DNA of 64,000 bases from Frankia casuarinae (lineage in GTDB: Bacteria; Actinomycetota; Actinomycetes; Frankiales; Frankiaceae): assembly GCF_000013345.1 (NCBI RefSeq), contig NC_007777.1, forward strand, positions 4,526,001 to 4,590,000, written 5' to 3'. Below the pieces are notes generated by a model. The model was not told the DNA's origin, made no database searches, and saw only the letters and a program-made list of their open reading frames with translations. Made by a program: the position numbers and the translations under genes. Below, piece after piece: positions 26,561-36,296 of the stretch. Each line of letters opens with the position of its first letter. Position 1 is the stretch's first letter.

Positions 26561-29500
26561 CCCGCGGCGGGCCCGGTGCTCGGACTCGCGAGCAGGTCGG
26601 CGAGCTCCTCCTCGGACAACGTCGGGGGCCGGACAACGGCGCCGGTACGCACGTACAGGAAGGCGGCGTCGACCGCACTCGGGTCGACGCCCCGCAGGCG
26701 GGCCCAGGCCAGCCGGTAGATCCCGAGCTGAAGATCGTCGGCATCGGACCGGCCGGTCTTCCAATCGACCACCTCCCATCGACCGCCGCCGAGGTCGTAG
26801 ACAGCGTCGATGCGACCGCGCACGATCCGCCCGGCGAGGCGGAGCTCGAAGGGTGCCTCGATCGCGAATGGCCGCCGGGCACCGTACGCGGTACGCAGAA
26901 ACGCCTGCTGCAGCGAGCGCAGATCGTCGTCGGTGAGCTCCGCGTCGGCCGCGCCGGGCAGATCCTCGGTGTCGATCAGTGCACGGTAGTCGAAAATCTC
27001 CTCAACCCAGGCGTGGAACCGGGTGCCGCGACGGGCCGCGGCCACTGGACGGCGCGGCAGCGGCCGGACCAGCTCACGGGCGAACGCCTCCGGGTCCGCG
27101 CGCAGCCGGACGATCTGGGACGCGGTGAGGCTCGCCGGCAGGGCGACATCGGTCCGCGCGAGGCGTGCCGCGCGTTCCTCGGCGAGCAGCAGCCGGGCCT
27201 CCCGGTCGAGCTCGGCGAGCAGGACGCGCTCGGCCGCCGTCATCCCGGCCGGACCGTCGACGAACGGTTCCCCGGCCGGTTCCGCCGACGCCCCCGGTAC
27301 GCTCAACGCGGCCAGCCGCGCCATGACCCCCTCGGCCGCGGCGAGGCGCCGGGCGTACGGCTCCGGCTCGTAGGGGATCGGCCAGGCGAACCGTTCCGGC
27401 GTCGCCAGCGCCGGGTTGGTACGCTCCGCCGGCTCCGGCGCCCAGACGTCGACCAGCCCACCGCCGGTGCGGGCGTGCTCGGCGAGCTCGTCGAGGAACA
27501 CCGAGGCACCGCGTGGGGTCTTCTGGGTGGGCCCCCACCAGTGCCCGCTCGCGAACAGCAGCGACTTCGCCCGGGTGACCGCAACGTAGGCGAGCCGGCG
27601 TTCCTCCCGCTCGGCGTACTGACGGGCATCGGCCCGGAAGGCGTCCAGGGCGGCCTTCTCGGCGCAGACCGTGAACGCCGGCAGATCGTCGGCATCGCCG
27701 CGCAGCGGGATCGGCAGCACGCCCGGCGAGGTGGTCCACTGGTCGCGCACGGTCAGGTCAGGGAACACCTTGCTGGTCAGGTTCGGGACGGCGACGACCT
27801 CCCATTCCAGGCCCTTGGAGCGATGCATCGTCATCAGGGCGATCGCGTCGGCCCCGGACGGGCCGGCGACGTCGAGACCCCGCTCGTGCTCCCGCGCCGC
27901 CCGGAGGAATCCGAGGAACGCGGGCAGGGAGTTCGTGCCGTCGGGATCGGTGAAGCCCGCGGCCACATCCAGGAAGGCCGCGACGTTCTCCTGGCGCCGG
28001 GCCCGCACCGCCACCTCGGTCGCCGTGAGCTCCACGTCCAGCCCGATCGTCGCGACCACCCGGTGCAGCAGGTCGAGCAGGCCCTCGCCGACGTGCCCAC
28101 GCAGCGCGGCGATCTCGGCGGCAAGCCGACGCACCCGGGCGCGCCCCGGCGCGGACATCTGCGGCCCGGGGTCGTCGAGGACGTCCGACAGGGCGACGAC
28201 GTCGGCGGGGTCGACGTCGGCGACCGCCTCGGCAAGTGGATCGGACCGTCCCGGCAGGTCCGGATCGCCGACCGGGTCCGGGACCCGCGCCGCCTCACGC
28301 GCGTGGCGGCCGAGCGCGGCGAGATCCCGGGGGCCGAGCCGCACCCGCGGCCCCGTGAGCAGCCGGACGAGCGCGGCGTTCGCCGTCGGCGAGTCGAGCA
28401 CCTCCAGCATGGCCACGATCTCGGCGACCTCCGGGACGATGAGCAGCCCGGTCAGCCCGACGACCTCGACGGGCAGCCCGGCCGCCTGCATCGCGGTAAA
28501 CAGCGCGGGGATGTCGCCACGGGCCCGGACCAGCACGGCGATGTCGCCGGGAGCGGTGCCGGCGTCGACCACCCGGCGGAGCTGGCCGGCGATCCAGGCC
28601 ACCTCGTCGGCCCAGCTGACGTGCAACGCGACCACCGCCTCGCCCTGGTCAGCCACGTCGGGTCGCGGGCGGAGCTCGACGACGCGGTGACGGGCCCGCA
28701 GCTGTGCGGCGACGGTGTTGGCGAGGCGGAGCAGCCGGCCGCCGCTGCGCTGGTTCACCGACAGTTCGTAGACGGCCGCGGGCGTGCCGTCGGCCCCGGG
28801 GAAGTGCGTGGGGAAGTGGTCGAGGTTCGCCACCGACGCCCCGCGCCAGCCGTAGATCGCCTGGCAGGGGTCGCCGACGGCGGTGACCGGATGCCCGCCG
28901 CCGAACAGGCCGGTGAGCATCCGCCGCTGGGCCACCGAGGTGTCCTGGTACTCGTCGAGCAGGACGACAGCGGCCCGCGCCCGCTCGGCCCGACCGACCT
29001 CCGGCATGGTCTCGGCGAGCCTCGCGGCACAGGTGACCTGGTCACCAAAGTCCAGGACGTCGCGTTCCCGCCGGGCCGCCCGGTACTCCGCCACCAGGGC
29101 GGCCAGCTCCCGGCGCCCCCGGGCGGCGGCCGCGCACCGGCGTAGCTCCCGGCGGACGCCCCGGGTGCCCCGCCGCTGCTCGGCACGCCGCAGCGCCGCG
29201 TCGATCTCGGCGAGCAGCGCGCCGTCGAACGCGACGAGGTCCGCCGGATCGACCAGGTGCTCGCTCATCTCGGCGTCCAGCGCGACGAGCTCGCCGACGA
29301 GCGCGCCCAGCGAACGTGTCAGCGCCTCCACCTTCCCGCCGTGGGAGCGGGCGACCCGGGCGGCGAGCTGGTAGCGGGCCGCGCCGGAGATCAGCTGGAG
29401 GTCCGGCTCCAGCCCCAGCCGCAGGGCGTTGTCGACGACCAGCCGCCCGGCGAAGGCATGGTAGGTGGCGACGGTCGGCTCCCCGTCCACCTCGCCGTCC

Positions 29501-29910
29501 GCGGCCGGTCCACCCGGGCCCGCCCCAGCCGACGCCTTGCGCAACGCCAGCCGCACCCGGCCGGACAGCTCCGCCGCCGCCTTCGTCGTAAAGGTCAGTC
29601 CGAGCACCTGGTCGGGCCGCACCTGCCCGGTGGCGACGAGCCAGACCACCCGCGCGGCCATCACCGAGGTCTTGCCGGATCCCGCACCCGCGATGATGAC
29701 CCCCGGTTCGAGCGGAGCGGTGGCCGCGGCGATCTGCTCGTCGGTATACGGGACCTCCAGCAGGTCGCGCAGGTCGTCCGGGTCGAGCCGGGGACCGGCG
29801 ACGCCGCCCGCCGGGTCACCGTCGACGTCGCCGTCGAAACCGGGCAGGAACGGCTGGCGGGGAATCGTCACGTGGACGCCCGCGCCCGGCTGCTCCACCC
29901 GCGGGTTCAC
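26518..29910 (-). CDS. adnB: AdnB-like helicase-nuclease subunit
   Basis: Superfamily 1 helicase fused to a RecB-type nuclease, about 1130 aa. Walker A is IIAGAGSGKTS (about K80), with motifs VVLLDEYQDTS, GDPCQAIYGWRGA, TMHRSKGLEWEVV and YVAVTRAK. The nuclease core near the C-terminus is GRIDAVYDLGG, VVDWKTG and QLGIYRLAW. The start is the GTG at 29910, whose GTGA overlaps the stop of the upstream adnA; the open frame extends further but only as an overlap with adnA. In mycobacteria AdnA and AdnB form the heterodimer that resects double-strand breaks. The order adnA-adnB is the same here. The 3' end overlaps a convergent EEP gene by 43 bp. Confidence 0.93.
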   Translation of the reverse strand: MNPRVEQPGAGVHVTIPRQPFLPGFDGDVDGDPAGGVAGPRLDPDDLRDLLEVPYTDEQIAAATAPLEPGVIIAGAGSGKTSVMAARVVWLVATGQVRPDQVLGLTFTTKAAAELSGRVRLALRKASAGAGPGGPAADGEVDGEPTVATYHAFAGRLVVDNALRLGLEPDLQLISGAARYQLAARVARSHGGKVEALTRSLGALVGELVALDAEMSEHLVDPADLVAFDGALLAEIDAALRRAEQRRGTRGVRRELRRCAAAARGRRELAALVAEYRAARRERDVLDFGDQVTCAARLAETMPEVGRAERARAAVVLLDEYQDTSVAQRRMLTGLFGGGHPVTAVGDPCQAIYGWRGASVANLDHFPTHFPGADGTPAAVYELSVNQRSGGRLLRLANTVAAQLRARHRVVELRPRPDVADQGEAVVALHVSWADEVAWIAGQLRRVVDAGTAPGDIAVLVRARGDIPALFTAMQAAGLPVEVVGLTGLLIVPEVAEIVAMLEVLDSPTANAALVRLLTGPRVRLGPRDLAALGRHAREAARVPDPVGDPDLPGRSDPLAEAVADVDPADVVALSDVLDDPGPQMSAPGRARVRRLAAEIAALRGHVGEGLLDLLHRVVATIGLDVELTATEVAVRARRQENVAAFLDVAAGFTDPDGTNSLPAFLGFLRAAREHERGLDVAGPSGADAIALMTMHRSKGLEWEVVAVPNLTSKVFPDLTVRDQWTTSPGVLPIPLRGDADDLPAFTVCAEKAALDAFRADARQYAEREERRLAYVAVTRAKSLLFASGHWWGPTQKTPRGASVFLDELAEHARTGGGLVDVWAPEPAERTNPALATPERFAWPIPYEPEPYARRLAAAEGVMARLAALSVPGASAEPAGEPFVDGPAGMTAAERVLLAELDREARLLLAEERAARLARTDVALPASLTASQIVRLRADPEAFARELVRPLPRRPVAAARRGTRFHAWVEEIFDYRALIDTEDLPGAADAELTDDDLRSLQQAFLRTAYGARRPFAIEAPFELRLAGRIVRGRIDAVYDLGGGRWEVVDWKTGRSDADDLQLGIYRLAWARLRGVDPSAVDAAFLYVRTGAVVRPPTLSEEELADLLASPSTGPAAGQARGSARSTDSAR

Positions 29911-32900
29911 TCGACCACCTGACGTCCCTCGGGCCGCGCGGGGCAGCTCGTCTGGAAGGTGCACAGCGTGCAGTGGTCGCCGGGCGTCGGCCGGAACGCC
30001 TCGGCGTCGATGGTGCGCACCGCCGCGTCGAGCACCTCGTCCATCCAGGTCGCGCCGTGGGGAGGCAGCGCGCTCTGGGCCTGGACCTCCGGCGGGCCAG
30101 GCCGCTCCCCCGGCAGCCGCGGACCGGCCGCCGCAGCGCCGGCATCCCGCCGGAGCTGCACGAGCTCCGCCCCGCCGGGCACCGCCCGGGGCTGATCCGC
30201 CCCGGGCTGATCCGGCGCCGCGGCCGCGAGCACATCGTCGAGCGCGCCGGCCCGCACGGCGAGCTGATAGCTGCCCAACTGGGGGTGGGTGGCGAGCTCG
30301 GCGGGAGCGACCGCGGTCCGACCGGTCTTGAAGTCTATGACGTGGACCCGGCCGGCCTCGTCCAGTTCGAGCCGGTCGATGAATCCGCGCAGCTGGACGT
30401 CCCGCCCGGCGACCCGTAGGTCGCAGGAGAACCTGACCTCCGCGTCGATCACGCGCCGACCGCGCTCGGCGGCGTGCCAGTCCAGGAAGCGGGCGAGCGC
30501 CTCGCGGGCGGCCGCGCGCTCCTGATCGGAGCGCCAGCGGGCGTCGAAGTCCAACTGCCGCCACACCGTGTCCAGCCGGGCGTCGAGCGCGGCGAGGTCG
30601 GCCGGGGTCCGCCCGGTCGTGACCTCGTCCGCCAGGGCGTGCACCACCTTGCCGAATCCCTGCGCGGTCGAGGCCGGGGTGACCGCGTACGCCTCGTGCT
30701 CTAGGAACCACCGCAGGGAACAGGCGCCGATGCTCGACAGCGACGAGCCGGACAGCCGGATCGGCCCGGCCACCGGGACAACAGGAACATCCGACGTGGT
30801 GGGGTCGAGCAGCCCCCACCAGGTGTCCGGGTGCGCGGCCGGCACCAGGGGCCGGCCCGCCTGGTCCCGTGCGGCGGCGAGCGCGGCGAGGCGGGCCTGC
30901 GCGGCGGAGCGCATCACCGGGCTTGAGTCCGGTTCCGTCGCCAGCCGGCGCAGGGTCGCGACCAGGCCGACCAGGGTGAGCGGCCGGGCTGGGCGACCGG
31001 GCACGTGCTCCACCGCTACACCCAGTTCCTCAAGGAAGCGGCTCGGCAGGCTGCCGTCGTCCTCGGGGCTGTTCACCGCGGTGACGACCAGCCGGCGCCG
31101 CGCCCTGGTCAGGGCGACGTAGAACAGCCGACGTTCATCGGCGAGCAGGTCCTGGCGGGTCAGCGGCGGGCGCAACCCGCCCCGGGACGGCGCGTCGAGC
31201 TGCTCCGCACCGAGCAGCGAATGCCGCTCCCGCAGGTCGGGCCAGGTGCCGTCCTGCACTCCGCAGACGACGACGACCTCCCATTCGAGCCCCTTGGCGC
31301 GATGGGCGGTCAGCAGCCGCACCCCGCGGCGGCGCACGGACTCCCCGGCCGGCTTGAGGACGTCCCCGGCGATCTGCTGGCGGGTGAGCTCCGCGACCAG
31401 GGACGCGACGCCACCGCCCGGCCCACGCCGCTGGCCCAGCCGGGTGACGGCATCGAAGAGCGCCACGACGGCGTCGAGGTCACGGTCGGCCGCGCGCCCG
31501 GCGGCGCCCCCGGCCGCCGAGGCATGTCGCAGCCGCGCCGGCCACTCGCTCGCCGACCACAGCGCCCACAGAGCGTCCTGCGGGGCGCCCGAGGAGTCCC
31601 GCAACGCCTGACCGGCCGTCCGCAGCAGACCGCCGACCCGCCGGACCGGACCGGCCAGGTCGTCGGGGATCGTCGCCAGCCAGTGGTCGGGCTCGGCGAC
31701 CGCCGCCCGCAACAGCTCCGCCGACGGCGCCGGATGCTCGGACCCCGCGTCGCGCTCGAGGGTGCGCAGAGCCCGGCCCAGCGCCCGCAGCCCGGCCGGG
31801 TCCGCTCCACCGAGCGGCGAGGTGAGCAGGGTGCGCGCCGCGTCGACGGTGAGCGCCCCGGCCGGATCCTCCGCGCAGCGCAGCGCCAGCAGGAGCAGGG
31901 CGGCGGCCGGCTCCTGGGCGACCGGCAGGTCGTCACCGTCGGCGCTGACCGGAACGCCGGCGGCGGCCAGCACGCGGCGCAACCGGCCGATCCGCTCGGC
32001 CGTGCGGACCAGGACCGCCATCGCGTCCCAGGCGACGCCGTTCTCCAGATGTTCGCGACGGAGCAGGTCGGCCACCGACTCGGCCTCCGCGCCGGTGCCC
32101 GGAAACGTGCGGGCCTGCACCTGGCCCGCCCCGGCGTCGGCGCGCCCGACGAGGTCGCGGTGTGCCCGGATCGCGGCCACCGGAAGCCCGGCGGCCGGGA
32201 TCCGCCGGGCCACGTGCCGGCTCGCCGCCAGCGGGGCCGGGGCCATCCGCCGACAGCGCCGCAGCGCGACGATCGGCGCCGGCTCGCCGTCGAGGCGGGG
32301 GAACCGGGCCGGGAAGCCCAGCAGGCCGGCGACCTCGGCCCCCCGGAAGGCATAGATCGACTGGTCCGGGTCGCCCAGCACGACGAGGTTGCCACCACCA
32401 CCGGCCACCGCCTCCAGCAGGCGTTCCTGAGCCGGATCGGTGTCCTGGTACTCGTCGACGAAGACGTGCCGGTAGCGCCCACGCAGCCAGGCGCCCCCCT
32501 CGGCACTCTCGGCGACGACCACGGCCCGGTGGACGAGATCGGTGTAGTCGACCGCCCCCTCGAATCCGAACACGTCGAGGTACATCTCGTAGAACTCGGC
32601 GAGGGCGGCCCAGTCCGGGCGGCCGGTACGCCGAGCGAGCTGCGCCAGCGCGACCGGTTCGAGCCCGACCTCGCGGGCGCGGGCCAGCAGCGCCCGCACC
32701 TCCTCGGTGAAACCGCGGGTGCGCAGGCAACCCACGAGCGGCTCGGGCCAGACCGGCCGGCCGTCCTCGCGGGAACCCTCGATGAGATCGCGCAGCCGAC
32801 TGTCCTGCTCCGGGCCGGACAGCAGCCGGAGCCCGCCCGGCGGGGCCGGCCGCTCGTGCGCGCGCAGCAGCGCCAGGCACCAGGCGTGGAACGTCCACGC

Positions 32901-33224
32901 CCCGGGACCTCCGCCGGCCCCGCCCTCGGCACCGAGCCGTGCGGTGATCCGCTCCCGCAGCTCTCCGGCGGCTCGCCGGCTGAAGGTGAGGACCAGGATC
33001 GACCGCGGATCCGCCCCGGCTTCGATCCGCGCGGCGACCGCCTCGACGAGCGTGGCCGTCTTCCCGGTGCCGGGCCCGGCGAGCACCAGCAGCGGCCCGC
33101 CGCCGTGCTCGACCACCGCGCGCTGCGCCGCATCCAGGACGAGCGGACGCGGCGGCGCGACCGGGGCTGCGATCAGCCGGTAGCCGGGACGCGGGGCGGG
33201 GGCAGGAAGGACGACCACGGGCAA
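29907..33224 (-). CDS. adnA: AdnA-like helicase-nuclease subunit with iron-sulfur nuclease
   Basis: A 1105-aa subunit of the AdnAB resection machine. Walker A is VLAGPGTGKTAT (about K55), motif II VFVDEYQDTDP, motif III LGDPDQSIYAFRGAE, and LTAHRAKGLEWEV and YVALTRARRR represent motifs V and VI. The C-terminal nuclease has LRGFIDRLELD, HVIDFKTGRT and HPQLGSYQLAV. A cysteine in SIGACSLRWFLEHEAY together with DHCTLCTFQTSCPAR at the C-terminus gives the four cysteines that bind an iron-sulfur cluster in AddB/AdnA-type nucleases. The start is TTG 33224 or GTG 33218; no strong Shine-Dalgarno decides. It is coupled to adnB by a 4-bp overlap. Confidence 0.93.
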   Translation of the reverse strand: MPVVVLPAPAPRPGYRLIAAPVAPPRPLVLDAAQRAVVEHGGGPLLVLAGPGTGKTATLVEAVAARIEAGADPRSILVLTFSRRAAGELRERITARLGAEGGAGGGPGAWTFHAWCLALLRAHERPAPPGGLRLLSGPEQDSRLRDLIEGSREDGRPVWPEPLVGCLRTRGFTEEVRALLARAREVGLEPVALAQLARRTGRPDWAALAEFYEMYLDVFGFEGAVDYTDLVHRAVVVAESAEGGAWLRGRYRHVFVDEYQDTDPAQERLLEAVAGGGGNLVVLGDPDQSIYAFRGAEVAGLLGFPARFPRLDGEPAPIVALRRCRRMAPAPLAASRHVARRIPAAGLPVAAIRAHRDLVGRADAGAGQVQARTFPGTGAEAESVADLLRREHLENGVAWDAMAVLVRTAERIGRLRRVLAAAGVPVSADGDDLPVAQEPAAALLLLALRCAEDPAGALTVDAARTLLTSPLGGADPAGLRALGRALRTLERDAGSEHPAPSAELLRAAVAEPDHWLATIPDDLAGPVRRVGGLLRTAGQALRDSSGAPQDALWALWSASEWPARLRHASAAGGAAGRAADRDLDAVVALFDAVTRLGQRRGPGGGVASLVAELTRQQIAGDVLKPAGESVRRRGVRLLTAHRAKGLEWEVVVVCGVQDGTWPDLRERHSLLGAEQLDAPSRGGLRPPLTRQDLLADERRLFYVALTRARRRLVVTAVNSPEDDGSLPSRFLEELGVAVEHVPGRPARPLTLVGLVATLRRLATEPDSSPVMRSAAQARLAALAAARDQAGRPLVPAAHPDTWWGLLDPTTSDVPVVPVAGPIRLSGSSLSSIGACSLRWFLEHEAYAVTPASTAQGFGKVVHALADEVTTGRTPADLAALDARLDTVWRQLDFDARWRSDQERAAAREALARFLDWHAAERGRRVIDAEVRFSCDLRVAGRDVQLRGFIDRLELDEAGRVHVIDFKTGRTAVAPAELATHPQLGSYQLAVRAGALDDVLAAAAPDQPGADQPRAVPGGAELVQLRRDAGAAAAGPRLPGERPGPPEVQAQSALPPHGATWMDEVLDAAVRTIDAEAFRPTPGDHCTLCTFQTSCPARPEGRQVVE

Positions 33225-33414
33225 AGCACATCACGTGGGTCCGACAACCCAGCCAACCCGCCGGCTCCGCGGCGGGTCGGCGTCCGTAGCGCGGCAGCGT
33301 CCGTAGCGCGGCAGCGATGGGACCGCGGTGTGGCGACGACCGGGACACTCGACGACCGGGACACTCGGGGGGCCTCTCACGCGTGCGCGTCAGGACGTGG
33401 CAGTGTCCTTAGTC

Positions 33415-34161
33415 ATGACCGAGTGCAGCGACAAGGTCGCGCTCCTGACCGGAGCGGGATCCGGCATCGGTGCCGCCTGCGCCCGCCGACTGGCGAGGGC
33501 GGGCGCCCGGGTCGTCGCCACCGACCTCGACGCGCACACTGTCAAGGAGGTGGTGGCGACGATCGAGGACGGTGGCGGGGAGGCGCTCGCCCTGGAGGCG
33601 GACGTCACCGATCCCGATTCGCTCGAACGCGCCGTCCAGGTCACCGTCGGCACCTTCGGACGGCTGGACCTGGCGGTGAACAACGCGGGAGTGAGCGCGG
33701 GGCGCGAGCCGGTGGAGACCACCCCGGCGCAGGACTGGCAGCGGGTGCTGGACGTCAACCTCTCCGGCGTCTTCTACAGCATGCGGGCCGAGATCACGGC
33801 GATGCTGCGCGGCGACGGAGGCTCGATCGTCAACATGGCCTCGGTGCTCGGGGTGGTCGGGTTCGCCGGGTCGGCGCCCTACGTCGCCGCGAAGCACGGG
33901 GTCATCGGGCTGACCAAGACGGCCGCCCTGGACTACGCCACCCGCGGCATCCGAGTGAACGCGGTGGCGCCGGGCTTCGTGGACACCCCGCTGCTGCATG
34001 TCGACGGCCGGCCGCGGCGCGGAGCCGCGCTGTTCTCGCCGATCAACCGGCTGGGCACGGTCGACGAGGTGGCCGAGGTCGTCGTCTTCCTGCTGTCCGA
34101 CCGGGCCTCCCTGGTCACGGGCAGCGTCTATCTGGCCGACGGCGGCATGGCCGCCCGCTGA
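33415..34161 (+). CDS. Short-chain dehydrogenase/reductase (SDR)
   Basis: A 248-aa classical SDR oxidoreductase. The cofactor motif is TGAGSGIG (about residues 12-19). An aspartate at about 37 (ATDLDA) favours NAD, NNAG is present, and the catalytic residues are about S143, Y156 and K160. The C-terminus ends VTGSVYLADGGMAAR, as in FabG-like members. The ATG at 33415 gives the normal family length. It is divergent from adnA and converges on the alkyltransferase-like gene. The substrate cannot be inferred. Confidence 0.9.
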   Translation: MTECSDKVALLTGAGSGIGAACARRLARAGARVVATDLDAHTVKEVVATIEDGGGEALALEADVTDPDSLERAVQVTVGTFGRLDLAVNNAGVSAGREPVETTPAQDWQRVLDVNLSGVFYSMRAEITAMLRGDGGSIVNMASVLGVVGFAGSAPYVAAKHGVIGLTKTAALDYATRGIRVNAVAPGFVDTPLLHVDGRPRRGAALFSPINRLGTVDEVAEVVVFLLSDRASLVTGSVYLADGGMAAR

Positions 34162-34176
34162 CCGGGCCCGCGGCGG

Positions 34177-34563
34177 TCAGGCCGGAGAACCGTCCCACCG
34201 GGCCGCGGCGAGATCGACCTGGTCGCCTCCGGGGCGCAGCGGCGTCCGGTCGGCGACGAGCCGGCGCAGGGCCTCGACCGGTGCGGCCGGGTTCGGTTCC
34301 CCGGTCGCCCGGATCACCCGGTGCCAGGGCACCTCGTCGCCGAATCGGGACAGCACGGCTCCAACCGTGCGCCCCGACCCGGCGCCGACGTACTCGGCCA
34401 CGTCGCCATAGGTCATCACCCTGCCCGGCGGGATGCGCGCCACCGCATCCAGCACCTCAAGGGCGTGCGGACCCGGCGCGCCGCCGAGCGAGATCCGGGT
34501 ACCGAGCCCGGCGGAGACGCTCGCCGGCGGCGCATCACGCCGGGCCCGCGGCCTGGGGCTCAT
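34177..34563 (-). CDS. Alkyltransferase-like (ATL) DNA-binding protein
   Basis: A 128-aa protein related to O6-alkylguanine-DNA alkyltransferase. It has VLDAVARIPPGRVMTYGDVAE, the helix-turn-helix residues with the arginine finger (GSGRTVGAVL), and PWHRVIR at the active site. The nucleophilic cysteine of PCHRV is a tryptophan here (about W80), the hallmark of ATL proteins, which bind alkylated guanine without repairing it and recruit nucleotide excision repair. The start at ATG 34563 precedes the domain by about 30 residues. moeZ lies just upstream on the same strand, 44 bp away. Confidence 0.88.
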   Translation of the reverse strand: MSPRPRARRDAPPASVSAGLGTRISLGGAPGPHALEVLDAVARIPPGRVMTYGDVAEYVGAGSGRTVGAVLSRFGDEVPWHRVIRATGEPNPAAPVEALRRLVADRTPLRPGGDQVDLAAARWDGSPA

Positions 34564-34607
34564 CCAGGCTCCGGGGGACTCGTCCGGGCTCCGTGGCTCA
34601 TCCGGGC

Positions 34608-35780
34608 TCAGTAGACCGGCAGCGACTTGTCGACCTGGATCGCCCACGCGGTCACGCCACCCTGGACGTGCACGGCAGAGGAGAAGCCTGCGCCCTTCAG
34701 CGTGGCGAGCGCGTCGGCCGAGCGCACCCCGGACTTGCAGTAGACGACCACCCGACGGTGCTGCGGCAGTTCGGAGAGATGCGCGGGCAGGTCCCCCTTG
34801 GGGATCAGGCGCGCGCCGGGGATCCGGACGATCTCCCACTCGGCCGGCTCACGGACGTCGACGAGCTCGATCGGCTCGCCGGCATCCAGCCAGCTCTTGA
34901 GCTCGCCCGCGGTGATCGTCGAGCCGGCGGCGGCCAACTGCGCCTCCTCCGAGACCGCCCCGCAGAACGCCTCGTAGTCGATCAGCTCGGTGATCGTCGG
35001 GTTCTTCCCGCACAACGGGCACTCCGGGTCCTTGCGGACCTTGATCGACCGATAGGTCATCTCCAGGGCGTCATACACCATCAGCCGACCGACCAGCGGA
35101 TCACCGACCCCGGTCAGCACCTTGATGGCCTCGGTGGTCTGGATGGAGGCGATGGAGGCGCACAGCACACCCAGCACCCCGCCCTCGGCGCAGGAGGGGA
35201 CCATGCCGGGAGGAGGCGGCTCCGGGTAGAGGCAGCGGTAGCACGGTCCGTGCTCGGCCCAGAAGACGCTGGCCTGACCGTCGAAGCGGTAGATCGAACC
35301 CCAGACGTAGGGCTTGCCGAGCAGCACCGCGGCGTCGTTGACCAGGTAACGGGTGGCGAAGTTGTCCGTGCCGTCGACGATGAGGTCGTACCCGCTGAAG
35401 ATCTCCATGACGTTGGAGGCGTCCAGCCGGGTCTCGTGCAGGACGACGTTCACGTACGGGTTGATGTTGCGAACCGAGTCACGGGCCGACTCCGCCTTCG
35501 AGCGGCCGACGTCGGACTGGCCGTGGATGATCTGACGCTGCAGGTTCGACTCGTCAACGGTGTCGAACTCGACGATGCCTAGCGTCCCGACGCCGGCGGC
35601 GGCCAGGTACATCAGCGTCGGCGAGCCGAGGCCACCGGCACCGACCGCCAGCACCCTGGCGTTCTTCAGCCGCTTCTGGCCGTCCATGGCGACATCCGGA
35701 ATGATCAGATGCCGAGAGTACCGGCGGATCTCGTCGACGGTCAGCCCCTCGGCGGGGTCGACCAGGGGCGGAAGGGACAC
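34608..35780 (-). CDS. moeZ: MoeZ: ThiF-type adenylyltransferase fused to rhodanese
   Basis: A 390-aa MoeB/ThiF-type E1 enzyme with a C-terminal rhodanese domain. It adenylates the C-terminus of MoaD/ThiS-like sulfur carriers and transfers sulfur to them. Visible features are the ATP loop VGAGGLGSPT, the nucleotide residues DESNLQRQ, the aspartate in DGTDNFATRYLVND, the zinc cysteine pairs CYRC and CPLC, and the rhodanese cysteine in VVVYCKSGVRS (about C348). The GTG at 35780 has GAGGAG 4-5 nt upstream, and this gives the family length; the open frame upstream of it is not coding-like. It is functionally linked to moaE at 9.7 kb. Confidence 0.94.
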   Translation of the reverse strand: MSLPPLVDPAEGLTVDEIRRYSRHLIIPDVAMDGQKRLKNARVLAVGAGGLGSPTLMYLAAAGVGTLGIVEFDTVDESNLQRQIIHGQSDVGRSKAESARDSVRNINPYVNVVLHETRLDASNVMEIFSGYDLIVDGTDNFATRYLVNDAAVLLGKPYVWGSIYRFDGQASVFWAEHGPCYRCLYPEPPPPGMVPSCAEGGVLGVLCASIASIQTTEAIKVLTGVGDPLVGRLMVYDALEMTYRSIKVRKDPECPLCGKNPTITELIDYEAFCGAVSEEAQLAAAGSTITAGELKSWLDAGEPIELVDVREPAEWEIVRIPGARLIPKGDLPAHLSELPQHRRVVVYCKSGVRSADALATLKGAGFSSAVHVQGGVTAWAIQVDKSLPVY

Positions 35781-36001
35781 GCTTGCTCCTCGCGTTCGGT
35801 GTCGTCCTTCGACGATGCCACAGCGCGACGCGGCGTCGCCGGATTTGGGCCATCCGCCGGGAGGTCCCTCATCACGGGTACACGTCGGACATCGCGACGG
35901 CCGGCCCTCTGGTGCAGCGCACGGCGCCCCCGGAGTGTTCCCGCGGCTGCCACGGGTAGACCTCTTCCTACCCACCGCACATACAGTGAGGAGTGAGTGC
36001 A

Positions 36002-36175
36002 GTGTCCTTCACTGACAAGGTCAGGAACAAGATGCAGGAGCTCCGCGGGCGGACCAAGGAACAGGCCGGCAAGGCCACCGAGAACCGGGACCTGCAGGCG
36101 GAGGGCCGGGGAGAACGCGGCGTCGCCGACCTCAAGAACGCCGGGGAGAAGGCGAAGGAGGCCTTCCGTCACTGA
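36002..36175 (+). CDS. CsbD-like stress protein
   Basis: A 57-aa hydrophilic protein of the CsbD family: DKVRNKMQELRGRTKEQAGK and the charged C-terminal repeat LKNAGEKAKEAF. In Bacillus the family is part of the general stress response; function is unknown. GAGGAG (35988-35993) lies 8 nt before GTG 36002, so this start is preferred over the GTG at 35993 that overlaps the Shine-Dalgarno. It is divergent from moeZ and converges on ku. Confidence 0.85.
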   Translation: MSFTDKVRNKMQELRGRTKEQAGKATENRDLQAEGRGERGVADLKNAGEKAKEAFRH

Positions 36176-36296
36176 CCGCCCCTGTCGTTGACCGCCTTCC
36201 GTCACTGACCGCCCGGTATCCACCGGCCCCCGCCACCACCTGCCCCCGGCTCCCGCGCCGGGACCGCTCCTCAGGTCGGTCGTGGGGAACCGCTCC

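Noticed and set aside
29911-30819. Upstream extension of the adnB frame
   Set aside because: It lies wholly inside adnA in another frame and has no domain content; the GTG overlapping the adnA stop is the natural start.
31005-35582. Plus-strand open frame of more than 1500 codons opposite adnA, the SDR region and moeZ
   Set aside because: Arg/Gly/Pro/Ala-rich translation with no domain, lying antisense to well-supported genes. Long antisense frames are expected at this GC content.
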